From Rhodoferax sp. (lineage in GTDB: Bacteria; Pseudomonadota; Gammaproteobacteria; Burkholderiales; Burkholderiaceae_C): a DNA stretch of 64,000 bases. Under the pieces are notes generated by a model. The model worked only from the letters and a program-made list of their open reading frames with translations. It was not told where the DNA came from and ran no database searches. A program made the position numbers and the translations under genes. The stretch is from positions 18,579 through 82,578 of the forward strand of contig NZ_JAQTWL010000005.1 of assembly GCF_028689295.1 (NCBI RefSeq). The letters are read 5' to 3'. How positions within the stretch are numbered: position 1 is the first letter of the stretch; each line of letters opens with the position of its first letter. Below, piece after piece: positions 33,946 to 41,767 of this stretch.

Positions 33946-33980
33946 CCTTCGTCGCGCCCTCGCGACGAAGGCCATTTTTT
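33946..33980. promoter_or_regulatory. 11-bp perfect hairpin between ubiX and ubiD
   Basis: CCTTCGTCGCG-ccct-CGCGACGAAGG (33946-33971) is a perfect 11-bp stem with a 4-base loop. A T6 run follows on the plus strand (33975-33980), so it would be an intrinsic terminator only for rightward transcription. In the leftward operon it lies between ubiX and ubiD with a weak TCTTTG after it, and could act as a partial terminator or mRNA-stability element that lowers ubiD expression. Confidence 0.6.
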
Positions 33981-34007
33981 CGCTCCCGTGGCGTGTTTAG
34001 GGTGATT

Positions 34008-34586
34008 TCATACCATTGTGTCGAGGCCGTTCCAGCGCGGTGCATCGGGTTGTGGCAGGCCCAACAAGTCAACGACCCGGCTCAGGGTGTGGCCGATCAT
34101 CTCTTCAATCGTCTGCGGACGGTGGTAGAAGCCCGGCACCGGCGGAAAGATGACGCCACCCATCTCGGTCACGCTCGTCATGTTGCGAAGGTGAGCCAGG
34201 TTCAGCGGCGTTTCGCGCACCATCAAAATCAGCCGGCGCCGTTCCTTGAGCATGACATCGGCGGCGCGCGTGATCAGGTTGTCTGACAGGCCCAGCGCCA
34301 CCACTGCCAGCGTGCGCATGGAACAGGGTGCGATGACCATGCCGTCGCAGCGGAAAGAGCCGCTGGCGATGGCTGCGCCGACATCCTGCACGGGGTAGAT
34401 CACGTCGGCCAGGGCTTCAACCTCGGCGCGCGAGAACTCCAGCTCCTGCTGGATGTTGAGCCAGCCGGCTTCGGACACTGTCAAATGCGTTTGCACCGTG
34501 TCCAGTTCGCGCAGCATTTGCAACAGCCGCACGCCATAGACCGCGCCGCTGGCACCCGAAATGGCGACGATGATGCGTTTGGTCAT
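34008..34586 (-). CDS. ubiX: UbiX, flavin prenyltransferase
   Basis: The 192-aa protein begins [20 protein letters not shown], the Rossmann-type FMN-binding loop, followed by [40 protein letters not shown] and [16 protein letters not shown], all hallmarks of UbiX/Pad1. It prenylates FMN to make the UbiD cofactor. Its ATG shares one base with the ubiT stop codon (TGATG), indicating coupling. Confidence 0.95.
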   Translation of the reverse strand: MTKRIIVAISGASGAVYGVRLLQMLRELDTVQTHLTVSEAGWLNIQQELEFSRAEVEALADVIYPVQDVGAAIASGSFRCDGMVIAPCSMRTLAVVALGLSDNLITRAADVMLKERRRLILMVRETPLNLAHLRNMTSVTEMGGVIFPPVPGFYHRPQTIEEMIGHTLSRVVDLLGLPQPDAPRWNGLDTMV

Positions 34587-35083
34587 CAGGTCCGTGGCCG
34601 AAAGCTGCCCAGGCGCGCCTTGAGGTGTTCACGCGCTTGCGCCAGCACATGGCGCGGGTGGAGTTGCGCCATGTTGAGCACCGGCAGCTCGATGGCATCA
34701 ATGGTGTTTTTCACCAGCAGGCCGAGCTCGGTATCACCCTCCATGGCCAGGCGGCGGTTGAAGAACAGCGTGTCGGGGTCTTCCTGGCGGCGCGCCAGTC
34801 TGACGAAATCATGCGCGCTGGCACTGATGATGAGGTCGGCGGTCCCGGCGTTCTGACAGGCTGCAAAGCGGTTGTTGCACCATTCAAAGTCGAAGGCCCA
34901 CTGTGCATCCGTCACGCGCAGGCGCAGTTTCTTGCCGACCAGCATTAGCGTGACGTCGGCGTTGAGCTGTTTGGCCAGCGCCAGGTTCAGGGCCGTGACA
35001 AACAGCAGCGATCCGGGGTAAGCCGGCAAACGCCCCAGCATCACACCCAGCGGGGCGGGAATCACCAGAGGTTTGCTTGTCAT
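34586..35083 (-). CDS. ubiT: UbiT, SCP2-type accessory factor for O2-independent ubiquinone synthesis
   Basis: The 165-aa SCP2/sterol-carrier-like protein (YhbT family) starts MTSKPLVIPAPLGVMLGRLP and has the domain core LRLRVTDAQWAFDFEWCNNR, TADLIISASAHDFVRLARRQ, EDPDTLFFNRRLAMEGDTEL and GLLVKNTIDAIELP. In E. coli, UbiT binds isoprenoid quinone intermediates and works with UbiU/UbiV under anaerobiosis. Its start overlaps the ubiV stop (ATGA). Assignment is strong because of the adjacent ubiV and ubiU. Confidence 0.92.
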   Translation of the reverse strand: MTSKPLVIPAPLGVMLGRLPAYPGSLLFVTALNLALAKQLNADVTLMLVGKKLRLRVTDAQWAFDFEWCNNRFAACQNAGTADLIISASAHDFVRLARRQEDPDTLFFNRRLAMEGDTELGLLVKNTIDAIELPVLNMAQLHPRHVLAQAREHLKARLGSFRPRT

Positions 35084-35988
35084 GCGGTTGTCCTTTCAGG
35101 GGGTGCCACTTGCTCCAGCCCGGGCTTGCCGTACCAGTAGCCGTTGCACGGTTTTTCAGGCATCAGGTCCAGCAATTCTGCATTGGCCGTACCCGCCTCG
35201 ATGCGTCCCTGGATCACTTCCTGGAACAGCGCAATGATACGCAGGGTGTGCTGCGACTGCGGGCTGACGCGCGCCACCGCCACGCCCATGTTGCGCATGG
35301 CGGCCAGCTCGGGCAGCAGATTGTGCACGCGCGCCGATTGGGTCTGGATGCCGTTGAGCACCAGAAATTCCTCGCTCTCGCGGGTGCGCATCATCAGGCC
35401 GTCGGGGTGATCCAGGCACTTGAACTGGCAGTCGTCCTTGGGCAGATTGCAGTGCCGCGCGGTGAAGCAGCGCGCTGAAAACGCCAGCGGCATGCGGCCG
35501 TAGGCAAAGACTTCGGTTTGCAGACCCGGCGGGCAACCCGCCAGCAGCAAGGTCAGGTCGTCCCTGCCCATTTCCAGCGGCATCACCCAGCGGTGCAGCC
35601 CCAGAGCCGCCATCCATTGCAGCGTCGGCAGGTTGTAAATGTTCAGATGCGGCCCGGCCACAAACGGCACTTTGCCCTCCAGGCAATGCACCGCGCCCAT
35701 GTCGTTGGCTTCGACCAGATAAGTGCCGTTGGCGCAAATTTTGTGCAGCACCGTGACATCGGCGCCCGATTCGATCAGCACCTGGGTCGACAGCACCACC
35801 TCCTTGCCGGCCTCGCGCAGCACCGCCGCAATGTCGAACCAGTCGGCCAGGCGCACCTCGTGGCGGCGCGAACAGACGGCTTCGCCCAAATAAACAATGT
35901 CCACCGGCGACTGCGCCACGGCTTCGTAAAAAGCCAGCACCTCGTCGCGCGGCCAGTAGTATTGGATGGGCCCCAAAGACAGTTTCAT
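35080..35988 (-). CDS. ubiV: UbiV, Fe-S U32-family hydroxylation protein
   Basis: The 302-aa product starts MKLSLGPIQYYWPRDEVLAF and belongs to the peptidase-U32-like YhbV family. Likely 4Fe-4S ligands are the Cys in EAVCSRRHEV (about residue 38) and three of the four in FSARCFTARHCNLPKDDCQF plus KC (about 170-190). With UbiU it hydroxylates the ubiquinone ring without O2. The start at 35988 has GGAA 6 bases upstream; an alternative ATG at 35994 overlaps the ubiU stop. Confidence 0.93.
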   Translation of the reverse strand: MKLSLGPIQYYWPRDEVLAFYEAVAQSPVDIVYLGEAVCSRRHEVRLADWFDIAAVLREAGKEVVLSTQVLIESGADVTVLHKICANGTYLVEANDMGAVHCLEGKVPFVAGPHLNIYNLPTLQWMAALGLHRWVMPLEMGRDDLTLLLAGCPPGLQTEVFAYGRMPLAFSARCFTARHCNLPKDDCQFKCLDHPDGLMMRTRESEEFLVLNGIQTQSARVHNLLPELAAMRNMGVAVARVSPQSQHTLRIIALFQEVIQGRIEAGTANAELLDLMPEKPCNGYWYGKPGLEQVAPPERTTA

Positions 35989-35990
35989 GG

Positions 35991-37049
35991 TCATTTCCAC
36001 GGGCGATGGTAAGCGCCCAATGTGTGTTGCTGGCCCTCCGCCACCTTGTCGAGGTCGCTGAACCAGGCAGGTTTGGCGTTGTAGTGCTGCGGGTTGGCGC
36101 GGCAACTGTCGATGGCAGCGCGCCAGACTTTGGTCACTTGTGCCACATAGGCCGGGCTGCGCTGGCGACCTTCGATCTTGATGGCACGCACGCCGATTTT
36201 CATGAGGTCGGGTAGCAGCGAGAGCGTGTTCAGACTGGTCGGCTCCTCAATGGCGTAGTAGTTTTTTTCATCACCCACGTCAAAGCGGCCCTTGCACAGC
36301 GTCGGGTAGCCGGCGTTTTCGCCCGGCGCGTAGCGGTCGATCAGCACGCCGTTCAGGCGCGACTCGCGGCCCTGCGGCGTTTCGACCCAGCGCACCGCTT
36401 TGGGTGGTGAGCAGACGCCGTTGGTGTTGGGCGCCTCGCCGGTGGCGTAGCTTGACAGCGCACACCGCCCTTCGACCATCACACACAGGCTGCCAAAGCC
36501 GAACACCTCGATCTCGACCGGGGTCTTGTCGATCACCTGGGCGACCTGGGTCATGGAAAGCACGCGTGGCAGCACGGCGCGCGCAATGCCGAAGTGCTGG
36601 TAATAAAAGTCCAGCGCCTCGTAGTTGGTGGCCGAGCCCTGCACCGACAGATGCAGGCGCAATTGGGGCTGATGTTTGACGGCATAAGCCATCATGCCGG
36701 GGTCGGCCAGGATCACGGCGTCGACGCCGCTGTGGGCGGCGCGGTCGACGGCGCGCTGCCAGAGTTCGGCCTTGGCCGCCTGCGGGTAGGTGTTGAGCGC
36801 CACAAACACCTTGCGGCCGCGGTCATGGGCGTAGCGAATGCCGGCCTCGATGGCGGCCTCGTCAAAGTTCAGACCGGCAAAGTTGCGCGCGTTGGTGGCG
36901 TCGCGAAAACCCAGGTAGACGCAATCGGCACCGTTGTCGACCGCGGCCTTGAGCGCAGGCAGGCTGCCGGCGGGGCACACCAGTTCCATGGGGGCAGCCA
37001 CCGGCGTACCAGCTGGCTTTTGAAGCGTGGAATCAGTCACTGAATTCAT
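35991..37049 (-). CDS. ubiU: UbiU, Fe-S U32-family hydroxylation protein
   Basis: The product (352 aa from the ATG at 37049) contains MELVCPAGSLPALKAAVDNG and ADCVYLGFRDATNARNFAGL, typical of YhbU. Probable cluster ligands are C in FGSLCVMVEGRCALSSY, TNGVCSPP and YPTLCKGRF, matching the four-Cys pattern of the family. It forms a heterodimer with UbiV. The N-terminus before MELVCP is longer than in E. coli UbiU, so a start at 36989 is possible. The frame upstream of 37049 overlaps an FNR-like site and is unlikely to be translated. Confidence 0.92.
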   Translation of the reverse strand: MNSVTDSTLQKPAGTPVAAPMELVCPAGSLPALKAAVDNGADCVYLGFRDATNARNFAGLNFDEAAIEAGIRYAHDRGRKVFVALNTYPQAAKAELWQRAVDRAAHSGVDAVILADPGMMAYAVKHQPQLRLHLSVQGSATNYEALDFYYQHFGIARAVLPRVLSMTQVAQVIDKTPVEIEVFGFGSLCVMVEGRCALSSYATGEAPNTNGVCSPPKAVRWVETPQGRESRLNGVLIDRYAPGENAGYPTLCKGRFDVGDEKNYYAIEEPTSLNTLSLLPDLMKIGVRAIKIEGRQRSPAYVAQVTKVWRAAIDSCRANPQHYNAKPAWFSDLDKVAEGQQHTLGAYHRPWK

Positions 37050-37125
37050 AAGTTTTGAAAACGCGCCGGGCATGGCGCTGTCAAAGTCAAGCCGGAGAGG
37101 GTAACCACGCCAATCCATCGGGGAA

Positions 37126-37139
37126 ATGATGTAGGTCAA
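37126..37139. promoter_or_regulatory. FNR/Anr-like box upstream of ubiUVTXD
   Basis: On the minus strand the site reads TTGAC-CTAC-ATCAT, matching 8 of 10 conserved positions of TTGAT-N4-ATCAA. It is centred about 84 bases before the ubiU start, which would fit a class II FNR promoter with a leader of roughly 40 bases. It also lies 70 bases before the divergent MFS gene. In E. coli ubiUV is FNR-activated, so the match is biologically sensible, though two mismatches remain. Confidence 0.5.
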
Positions 37140-37202
37140 CCAATTTGCATAAAGTCAAAAATGGCGACAATCGCACACTGCTTATATTTTCCCGAACATC
37201 CC

Positions 37203-38378
37203 ATGAACCGACACCTCTGGCTACTGGCCGTCTGCCAGGGTCTTTTCCTGACCAATAACGTCACGTTTATCGCCATCAATGGCCTGGTCGGTTTCAGCCT
37301 GGCGCCGTTGGGCTGGATGGCCACGCTGCCGGTGATGGGCTACGTGGTGGGCGGCGCGTTTTCGACCGGGCTGGTGGCCAAAAGCCAGCACCGCTTTGGC
37401 CGCAAAGCGGCGTTTCAGATGGGGCTGGTGGTGGCGGCCTTGAGCGCGCTGTTGTGCGCCTATGCTGCCTGGAGCCAAAACTTCTGGCTGCTGTGCGCGG
37501 CCACGGTGATCGCCGGGTACTACAACGCCAATGCCAACCTGTACCGGTTTGCCGCCGCCGAACTGGCCAGTGCGGGCTACAAAGAAAAAGCGGTGTCGAT
37601 GGTGATGGCCGGCGGCCTGATTGGCGCCGTGGCCGGGCCCAATCTGGCAGCGCAAACGCGCACCCTGACCGATGTGCCTTTCATGGGCGCCTACCTGGCG
37701 CTGGTCGGCGTTGCGCTGCTGTCGATGGCGGTGCTGGCCTTTATTACCTTCCCGCCGGCTCCGGCCAAGACAGCGCATCATGAGGGTCGCCCGCTGAGCG
37801 AAATCATGCGCCAGCCTGTTTTTATGGTGGCCGCCGCTTGCGGCGCCCTGGGCTTTGGTGTGATGAACCTGCTGATGGCGGCCACGCCGCTGGCCATGCA
37901 GCAGTGCAGCCTGCCGTTTTCCGATGTGGCACTGGTGCTGGAATGGCATGTGATCGGCATGTTTGCGCCGGGTTTTTTTACCGGCCACCTGATCAAGCGC
38001 TTTGGCGTGCTGCCGATCATGGGGGTGGGCGTGCTGCTCAATGCGCTGTGCATCGTCATTGCGCTGTCGGGCGTCGATCTGCACCAGTTTTTGATTGCAT
38101 TGTTTTTGCTTGGCGTGGGCTGGAACTTTTTGTTCACCGGCAGCACCACCCTGTCGCTGCAAACCTACACGCCGGCAGAAAAGGACCGGGCGCAGGGCGC
38201 GCTCAACTTCTTTGTTTTTGCCGTCACGGCACTGAGCTCTTTTGCCTCGGGCGTGCTGGTCACCACCCAGGGCTGGCAACTGCTCAACGCGGGCTCGCTG
38301 ATTCCGGTGGCCTTGACGGGCGCGGCCATTGTCTGGCTGAGAACGCGGCCACACGCCGCGCAGCTCCACGCGCTATGA
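37203..38378 (+). CDS. MFS transporter
   Basis: The 391-aa protein has about twelve hydrophobic helices and the MFS layout, beginning MNRHLWLLAVCQGLFLTNNV. A loop 2-3-like sequence VAKSQHRFGRKAAF carries the basic RxGRK motif. The substrate is unknown. The start at 37203 is preferred over 37161 because the extra 14 residues look like leader sequence. The gene is divergent from ubiU and ends in a hairpin terminator at 38390. Confidence 0.85.
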   Translation: MNRHLWLLAVCQGLFLTNNVTFIAINGLVGFSLAPLGWMATLPVMGYVVGGAFSTGLVAKSQHRFGRKAAFQMGLVVAALSALLCAYAAWSQNFWLLCAATVIAGYYNANANLYRFAAAELASAGYKEKAVSMVMAGGLIGAVAGPNLAAQTRTLTDVPFMGAYLALVGVALLSMAVLAFITFPPAPAKTAHHEGRPLSEIMRQPVFMVAAACGALGFGVMNLLMAATPLAMQQCSLPFSDVALVLEWHVIGMFAPGFFTGHLIKRFGVLPIMGVGVLLNALCIVIALSGVDLHQFLIALFLLGVGWNFLFTGSTTLSLQTYTPAEKDRAQGALNFFVFAVTALSSFASGVLVTTQGWQLLNAGSLIPVALTGAAIVWLRTRPHAAQLHAL

Positions 38379-38389
38379 TTTGACCCTGA

Positions 38390-38416
38390 CAGGGCTCATT
38401 CAGAGGCCCTGCTTTT
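38390..38416 (+). terminator. intrinsic terminator after MFS gene
   Basis: CAGGGC (38390-38395) pairs with GCCCTG (38406-38411) and is followed by CTTTTATT. This is a modest rho-independent terminator placed 11 bases after the MFS stop codon and before the ABC transporter gene set. Confidence 0.55.
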
Positions 38417-38437
38417 ATTCAACTGGAGACACATCTC

Positions 38438-39463
38438 ATGCAAAGAAGACACCTGATTGCGGGCGGCCTGGTTGCCGCCACCTTGCCCCAATGGGCGCTG
38501 GCGCAAGCGCTGGAAAAAACCAAGGTCACCTTGGCCGTGGGCGGCAAAAACCTGTTGTATTACCTGCCGCTGACCATTGCCGAGCAGAGGGGCTACTTCA
38601 AGGCCGAAGGGCTGGACGTGACCATTGTTGACTTTGCCGGTGGCTCCAAAGCACTGCAAGCGGTGGTGGGTGGCAGTGCTGACGTGGTGTCGGGTGCGTT
38701 TGAGCACACCATCAATATGCAGTTCAAGGGTCAGCCCATGCGCGCCTTTGTGCTACAGGGGGCGGCACCGCAAATTGTGCTGGGTGTCAACCCCAAGACG
38801 ATGCCCAACTTCAAAACGGTGGCCGACCTCAAGGGCAAAAAGGTGGGCGTTTCGGCACCTGGCAGCTCGACCAACGTGATGGTCAATTTTGCGCTGGCCA
38901 AGGTGGGCCTGAAGCCCAATGATGTCAGCATCATCGGGGTGGGCACCGGTAGCGGTGCGGTGGCCGCCATGCGTTCGGGCCAGATCGATGCCATGAGCAA
39001 TCTCGACCCCGTCATCACCTTGCTGCAGCGCTCGGGCGACCTCAAAATTGTCTCGGACACCCGTAATGTGGCTGAGTCTGAGAAAGTGTTTGGCGGCCCC
39101 ATGCCCGCCGGTTGCCTGTACGCACCGCAAGCTTTCATCGACAAAAACCCGGCCACCACGCAAGCGCTGACCAATGCCATGGTGCGCGCGCTCAAGTGGA
39201 TTCAGAATGCGGGTGCGGCCGACATCATCAAGACCGTGCCCGAGGGTTACCTGCTAGGCGACCGTGCGGTCTATATCGACGCCTTTCTGGCAGCCAAGGG
39301 TGCGCTGTCGCCCAATGGCATGATTCCGGACAAAGGCGCGCAAACGGCGTTCAATGCCCTCGCCAGTGTGGACGCCAAATTGGCCGCCGCCAAGCTCGAC
39401 CTGAAGGCGGTCTATACCAACGACTTTGTCAAGAAGGCCAACGCCAAGTACCCCAAGGGCTGA
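38438..39463 (+). CDS. NitT/TauT-type ABC substrate-binding protein
   Basis: The 341-aa protein has a Tat-like or Sec signal (MQRRHLIAGGLVAATLPQWA, double Arg followed by a hydrophobic stretch) and the SsuA/ThiY fold: YYLPLTIAEQRGYFKAEGLD, FAGGSKALQAVVGGSADVVS, KGKKVGVSAPGSSTNVMVNF, GQIDAMSNLDPVITLLQRSG. It is the periplasmic receptor for the transporter encoded by the next two genes. Ligand unknown; related systems carry sulfonates, nitrate, pyrimidine precursors or riboflavin. Confidence 0.88.
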   Translation: MQRRHLIAGGLVAATLPQWALAQALEKTKVTLAVGGKNLLYYLPLTIAEQRGYFKAEGLDVTIVDFAGGSKALQAVVGGSADVVSGAFEHTINMQFKGQPMRAFVLQGAAPQIVLGVNPKTMPNFKTVADLKGKKVGVSAPGSSTNVMVNFALAKVGLKPNDVSIIGVGTGSGAVAAMRSGQIDAMSNLDPVITLLQRSGDLKIVSDTRNVAESEKVFGGPMPAGCLYAPQAFIDKNPATTQALTNAMVRALKWIQNAGAADIIKTVPEGYLLGDRAVYIDAFLAAKGALSPNGMIPDKGAQTAFNALASVDAKLAAAKLDLKAVYTNDFVKKANAKYPKG

Positions 39464-39464
39464 C

Positions 39465-40274
39465 ATGAGCGCGGCATTGATGCTGAAGGACGTGGCCTGC
39501 ACCTTTGTCAACAAGGACCAGCCCGGCCAGCGCTACACCGCCGTGCAGGACGTGAACCTGACGGTGGCCGCAGGCGAGTTTGTCAGTGTGGTCGGGCCAA
39601 CCGGCTGCGGCAAAAGCACGCTGCTCAACGTGGGCGCTGGCCTGCTCTTGCCCAGCACCGGTTCGGTGACGGTGTTTGGCCAGCTGCTGTCGGGCACAAA
39701 CAAGCGCGCCGGTTACATGTTCCAGGCCGACAGTCTGATGCCCTGGCGCACCGCGCTGGCCAATGTGTCGGCCGGCCTGCAGTTTCATGGCGTGCCTGAG
39801 CGCGAGGGGGCCAGTCAGGCTAATGACTGGCTGCGCCGCGTGGGCCTGGGTGGTTTTGGCGACCGCTACCCGCACCAGATGAGCGGCGGCATGCGCAAAC
39901 GCGTCAGCCTGGCGCAAACCCTTGTGCTCGACCCCGACATTATTTTGATGGATGAGCCGTTCTCGGCGCTCGACATCCAGACCCGCCAACTCATGGAAAA
40001 CGAGTTGCTCGACATCTGGCAGGCCAGGAAAAAGGCGGTGCTGTTCATCACCCACGACCTTGACGAGGCGATTGCCATGAGCGACCGCGTGGTGGTGATG
40101 AGCGCCGGGCCCGGCAGCCGCCCGATTGGGGACTTTCCGATCGACATCGAGCGCCCGCGTGATGTGGCCGAGATCAAGACCACGCCGCGCTTTTTGCAGC
40201 TGCACCAGGCCATTTGGGAAGTGCTGCGCGAAGAAGTGCTCAAGGGTTACCAACAACAGTTGAAAGCGGCCTGA
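39465..40274 (+). CDS. NitT/TauT-type ABC transporter ATPase
   Basis: The 269-aa ATPase has Walker [17 protein letters not shown]-loop [15 protein letters not shown], signature [14 protein letters not shown], Walker [16 protein letters not shown] and H-loop [15 protein letters not shown]. The ATG at 39465 overlaps no gene and is one base after the receptor stop codon. It pairs with the permease that starts 4 bases after its end. Confidence 0.93.
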   Translation: MSAALMLKDVACTFVNKDQPGQRYTAVQDVNLTVAAGEFVSVVGPTGCGKSTLLNVGAGLLLPSTGSVTVFGQLLSGTNKRAGYMFQADSLMPWRTALANVSAGLQFHGVPEREGASQANDWLRRVGLGGFGDRYPHQMSGGMRKRVSLAQTLVLDPDIILMDEPFSALDIQTRQLMENELLDIWQARKKAVLFITHDLDEAIAMSDRVVVMSAGPGSRPIGDFPIDIERPRDVAEIKTTPRFLQLHQAIWEVLREEVLKGYQQQLKAA

Positions 40275-40278
40275 AGCC

Positions 40279-41106
40279 ATGTGGAAATTCATCAAACCGC
40301 GTGGTGGTAATTTGTGGCTTTGGCAAGTCGGTCTGCTAATGGCGCTGTTTGCCTTCTGGCATGTGATGACGTCACCGGGACTGATCCCGCCGATGATGTT
40401 CGACAACGACAGCCAGGCGGCTTTTTTCTTTGGTGAACCGCTCAAGGTGGCGCAGCGCATCTGGGCCTGGTTTGTGGGTGATGCCGACATCTACCAACAC
40501 CTGGGCGTGACGCTGGCCGAGACCCTGATGGCCTTTGCCGTGGGTGCCGGCCTGGGTCTGGGCGGCGGCCTGTGGCTGGCGCTGGCACCCATGGCTTCAG
40601 CCATTCTGGATCCCTACATCAAGGCCATGAATGCCATGCCGCGCATTATTCTGGCACCCATTTTCTCGGTCTGGTTTGGGCTGGGCATGGGCTCCAAGGT
40701 GGCACTAGGTGTGACGCTGGTGTTTTTTATCGTGTTTTTCAACGTTTACCAGGGCGTTAAAGAAGTGAGCCCGGTGGTGCTGGCCAACGCCCGCATGTTG
40801 GGTGCCGACCGGCGCCAATTGCTGCGCCACGTTTACCTGCCAAGCGCCACCAGCTGGGTCTTCAGCTCCTTGCACACCAGTGTCGGCCTGGCGTTTGTGG
40901 GTGCCGTGGTGGGCGAATACCTGGGCTCCAGCCAGGGAGTGGGTTATTTGATTTTGCAGGCTGAGGGTAGCTTTGACATCAACACCGTGATGGCCGGCAT
41001 CGTGGTGCTGACCGCCTTTGCGCTGGTGATCGACAGCGTGGTTGGCAATGCCGAAAAACACCTGATGAAGTGGCAACCCAAATCGGGCGAGACCGAGAAA
41101 CTTTAA
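40279..41106 (+). CDS. NitT/TauT-type ABC transporter permease
   Basis: This 275-aa integral membrane protein has about six helices and the binding-protein-dependent permease motif (EVSPVVLANARMLGADRRQL, YLPSATSWVFSSLHTSVGLA, FVGAVVGEYLGSSQGVGYLI). It is the third gene of the transporter. Its last codons overlap the convergent adenosyltransferase gene by 4 bases. Confidence 0.92.
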   Translation: MWKFIKPRGGNLWLWQVGLLMALFAFWHVMTSPGLIPPMMFDNDSQAAFFFGEPLKVAQRIWAWFVGDADIYQHLGVTLAETLMAFAVGAGLGLGGGLWLALAPMASAILDPYIKAMNAMPRIILAPIFSVWFGLGMGSKVALGVTLVFFIVFFNVYQGVKEVSPVVLANARMLGADRRQLLRHVYLPSATSWVFSSLHTSVGLAFVGAVVGEYLGSSQGVGYLILQAEGSFDINTVMAGIVVLTAFALVIDSVVGNAEKHLMKWQPKSGETEKL

Positions 41107-41675
41107 CCCCCCTGCAAAATCCGCTCGCTCCTCCAGTACACGTCGTCACCCACGCTGCCGTCGGTGCGGTAGCGGTTGAGCACGCGGGCCAGCACGAACA
41201 TCAAATCAGACAGGCGGTTGAGGTAATGCCGCGGCGTGTCCTTCAACGCCTCCTGGCCCTCCAGTGCCACCACAGCGCGCTCCGCCCGCCGTGCCACGGT
41301 GCGGCACACATGGGCCAGCGCCGCGGCGCGGGTGCCAGCCGGCAGGATGAATTCCTGCAGGCGTGGCAGCGCTTCGTTGTATTGCGCCAGCCCGTTGTCG
41401 AGTACCAGCACCGCCTCGGCCTTGAGCAACTCGAAGCCCGGAATCGACAGCTCGCCGCCCAGGTTGAACAACTGGTGCTGGATTTCGACCAGCAGGCTGC
41501 GCACATCGTCGGGCATGGCTTCGCACAGCAGCACGCCGATGTTGGAGTTGAGCTCATCGACGTCGCCCATGGCGTGCACTCGCAAGCTGTTTTTGGAGAC
41601 GCGGGTGTTGTCACCCAACCCGGTGGTGCCGTTGTCGCCGGTGCGAGTGGCGATTTGTGTCAGTCGATTGCCCAT
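41103..41675 (-). CDS. PduO-type cob(I)alamin adenosyltransferase
   Basis: The 190-aa protein has the family start MGNRLTQIATRTGDNGTTGL with the ATP-binding TRTGDxGTT loop, then MGDVDELNSNIGVLL and the C-terminal CRTVARRAERAVVALEG and YLNRLSDLMFVLARVLN. It makes adenosylcobalamin from ATP and reduced cobalamin. No cobalamin riboswitch or other B12 gene is visible next to it, so it appears to be a housekeeping repair or activation enzyme. Confidence 0.94.
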   Translation of the reverse strand: MGNRLTQIATRTGDNGTTGLGDNTRVSKNSLRVHAMGDVDELNSNIGVLLCEAMPDDVRSLLVEIQHQLFNLGGELSIPGFELLKAEAVLVLDNGLAQYNEALPRLQEFILPAGTRAAALAHVCRTVARRAERAVVALEGQEALKDTPRHYLNRLSDLMFVLARVLNRYRTDGSVGDDVYWRSERILQGG

Positions 41676-41767
41676 GGATGAACTCTTGAAAAATGGAAAT
41701 GCGCTTCATTTTGCGCGCTGGTGATAGCGCAATTGAGCATAATGAACGATTATGACGGAGACCCATT

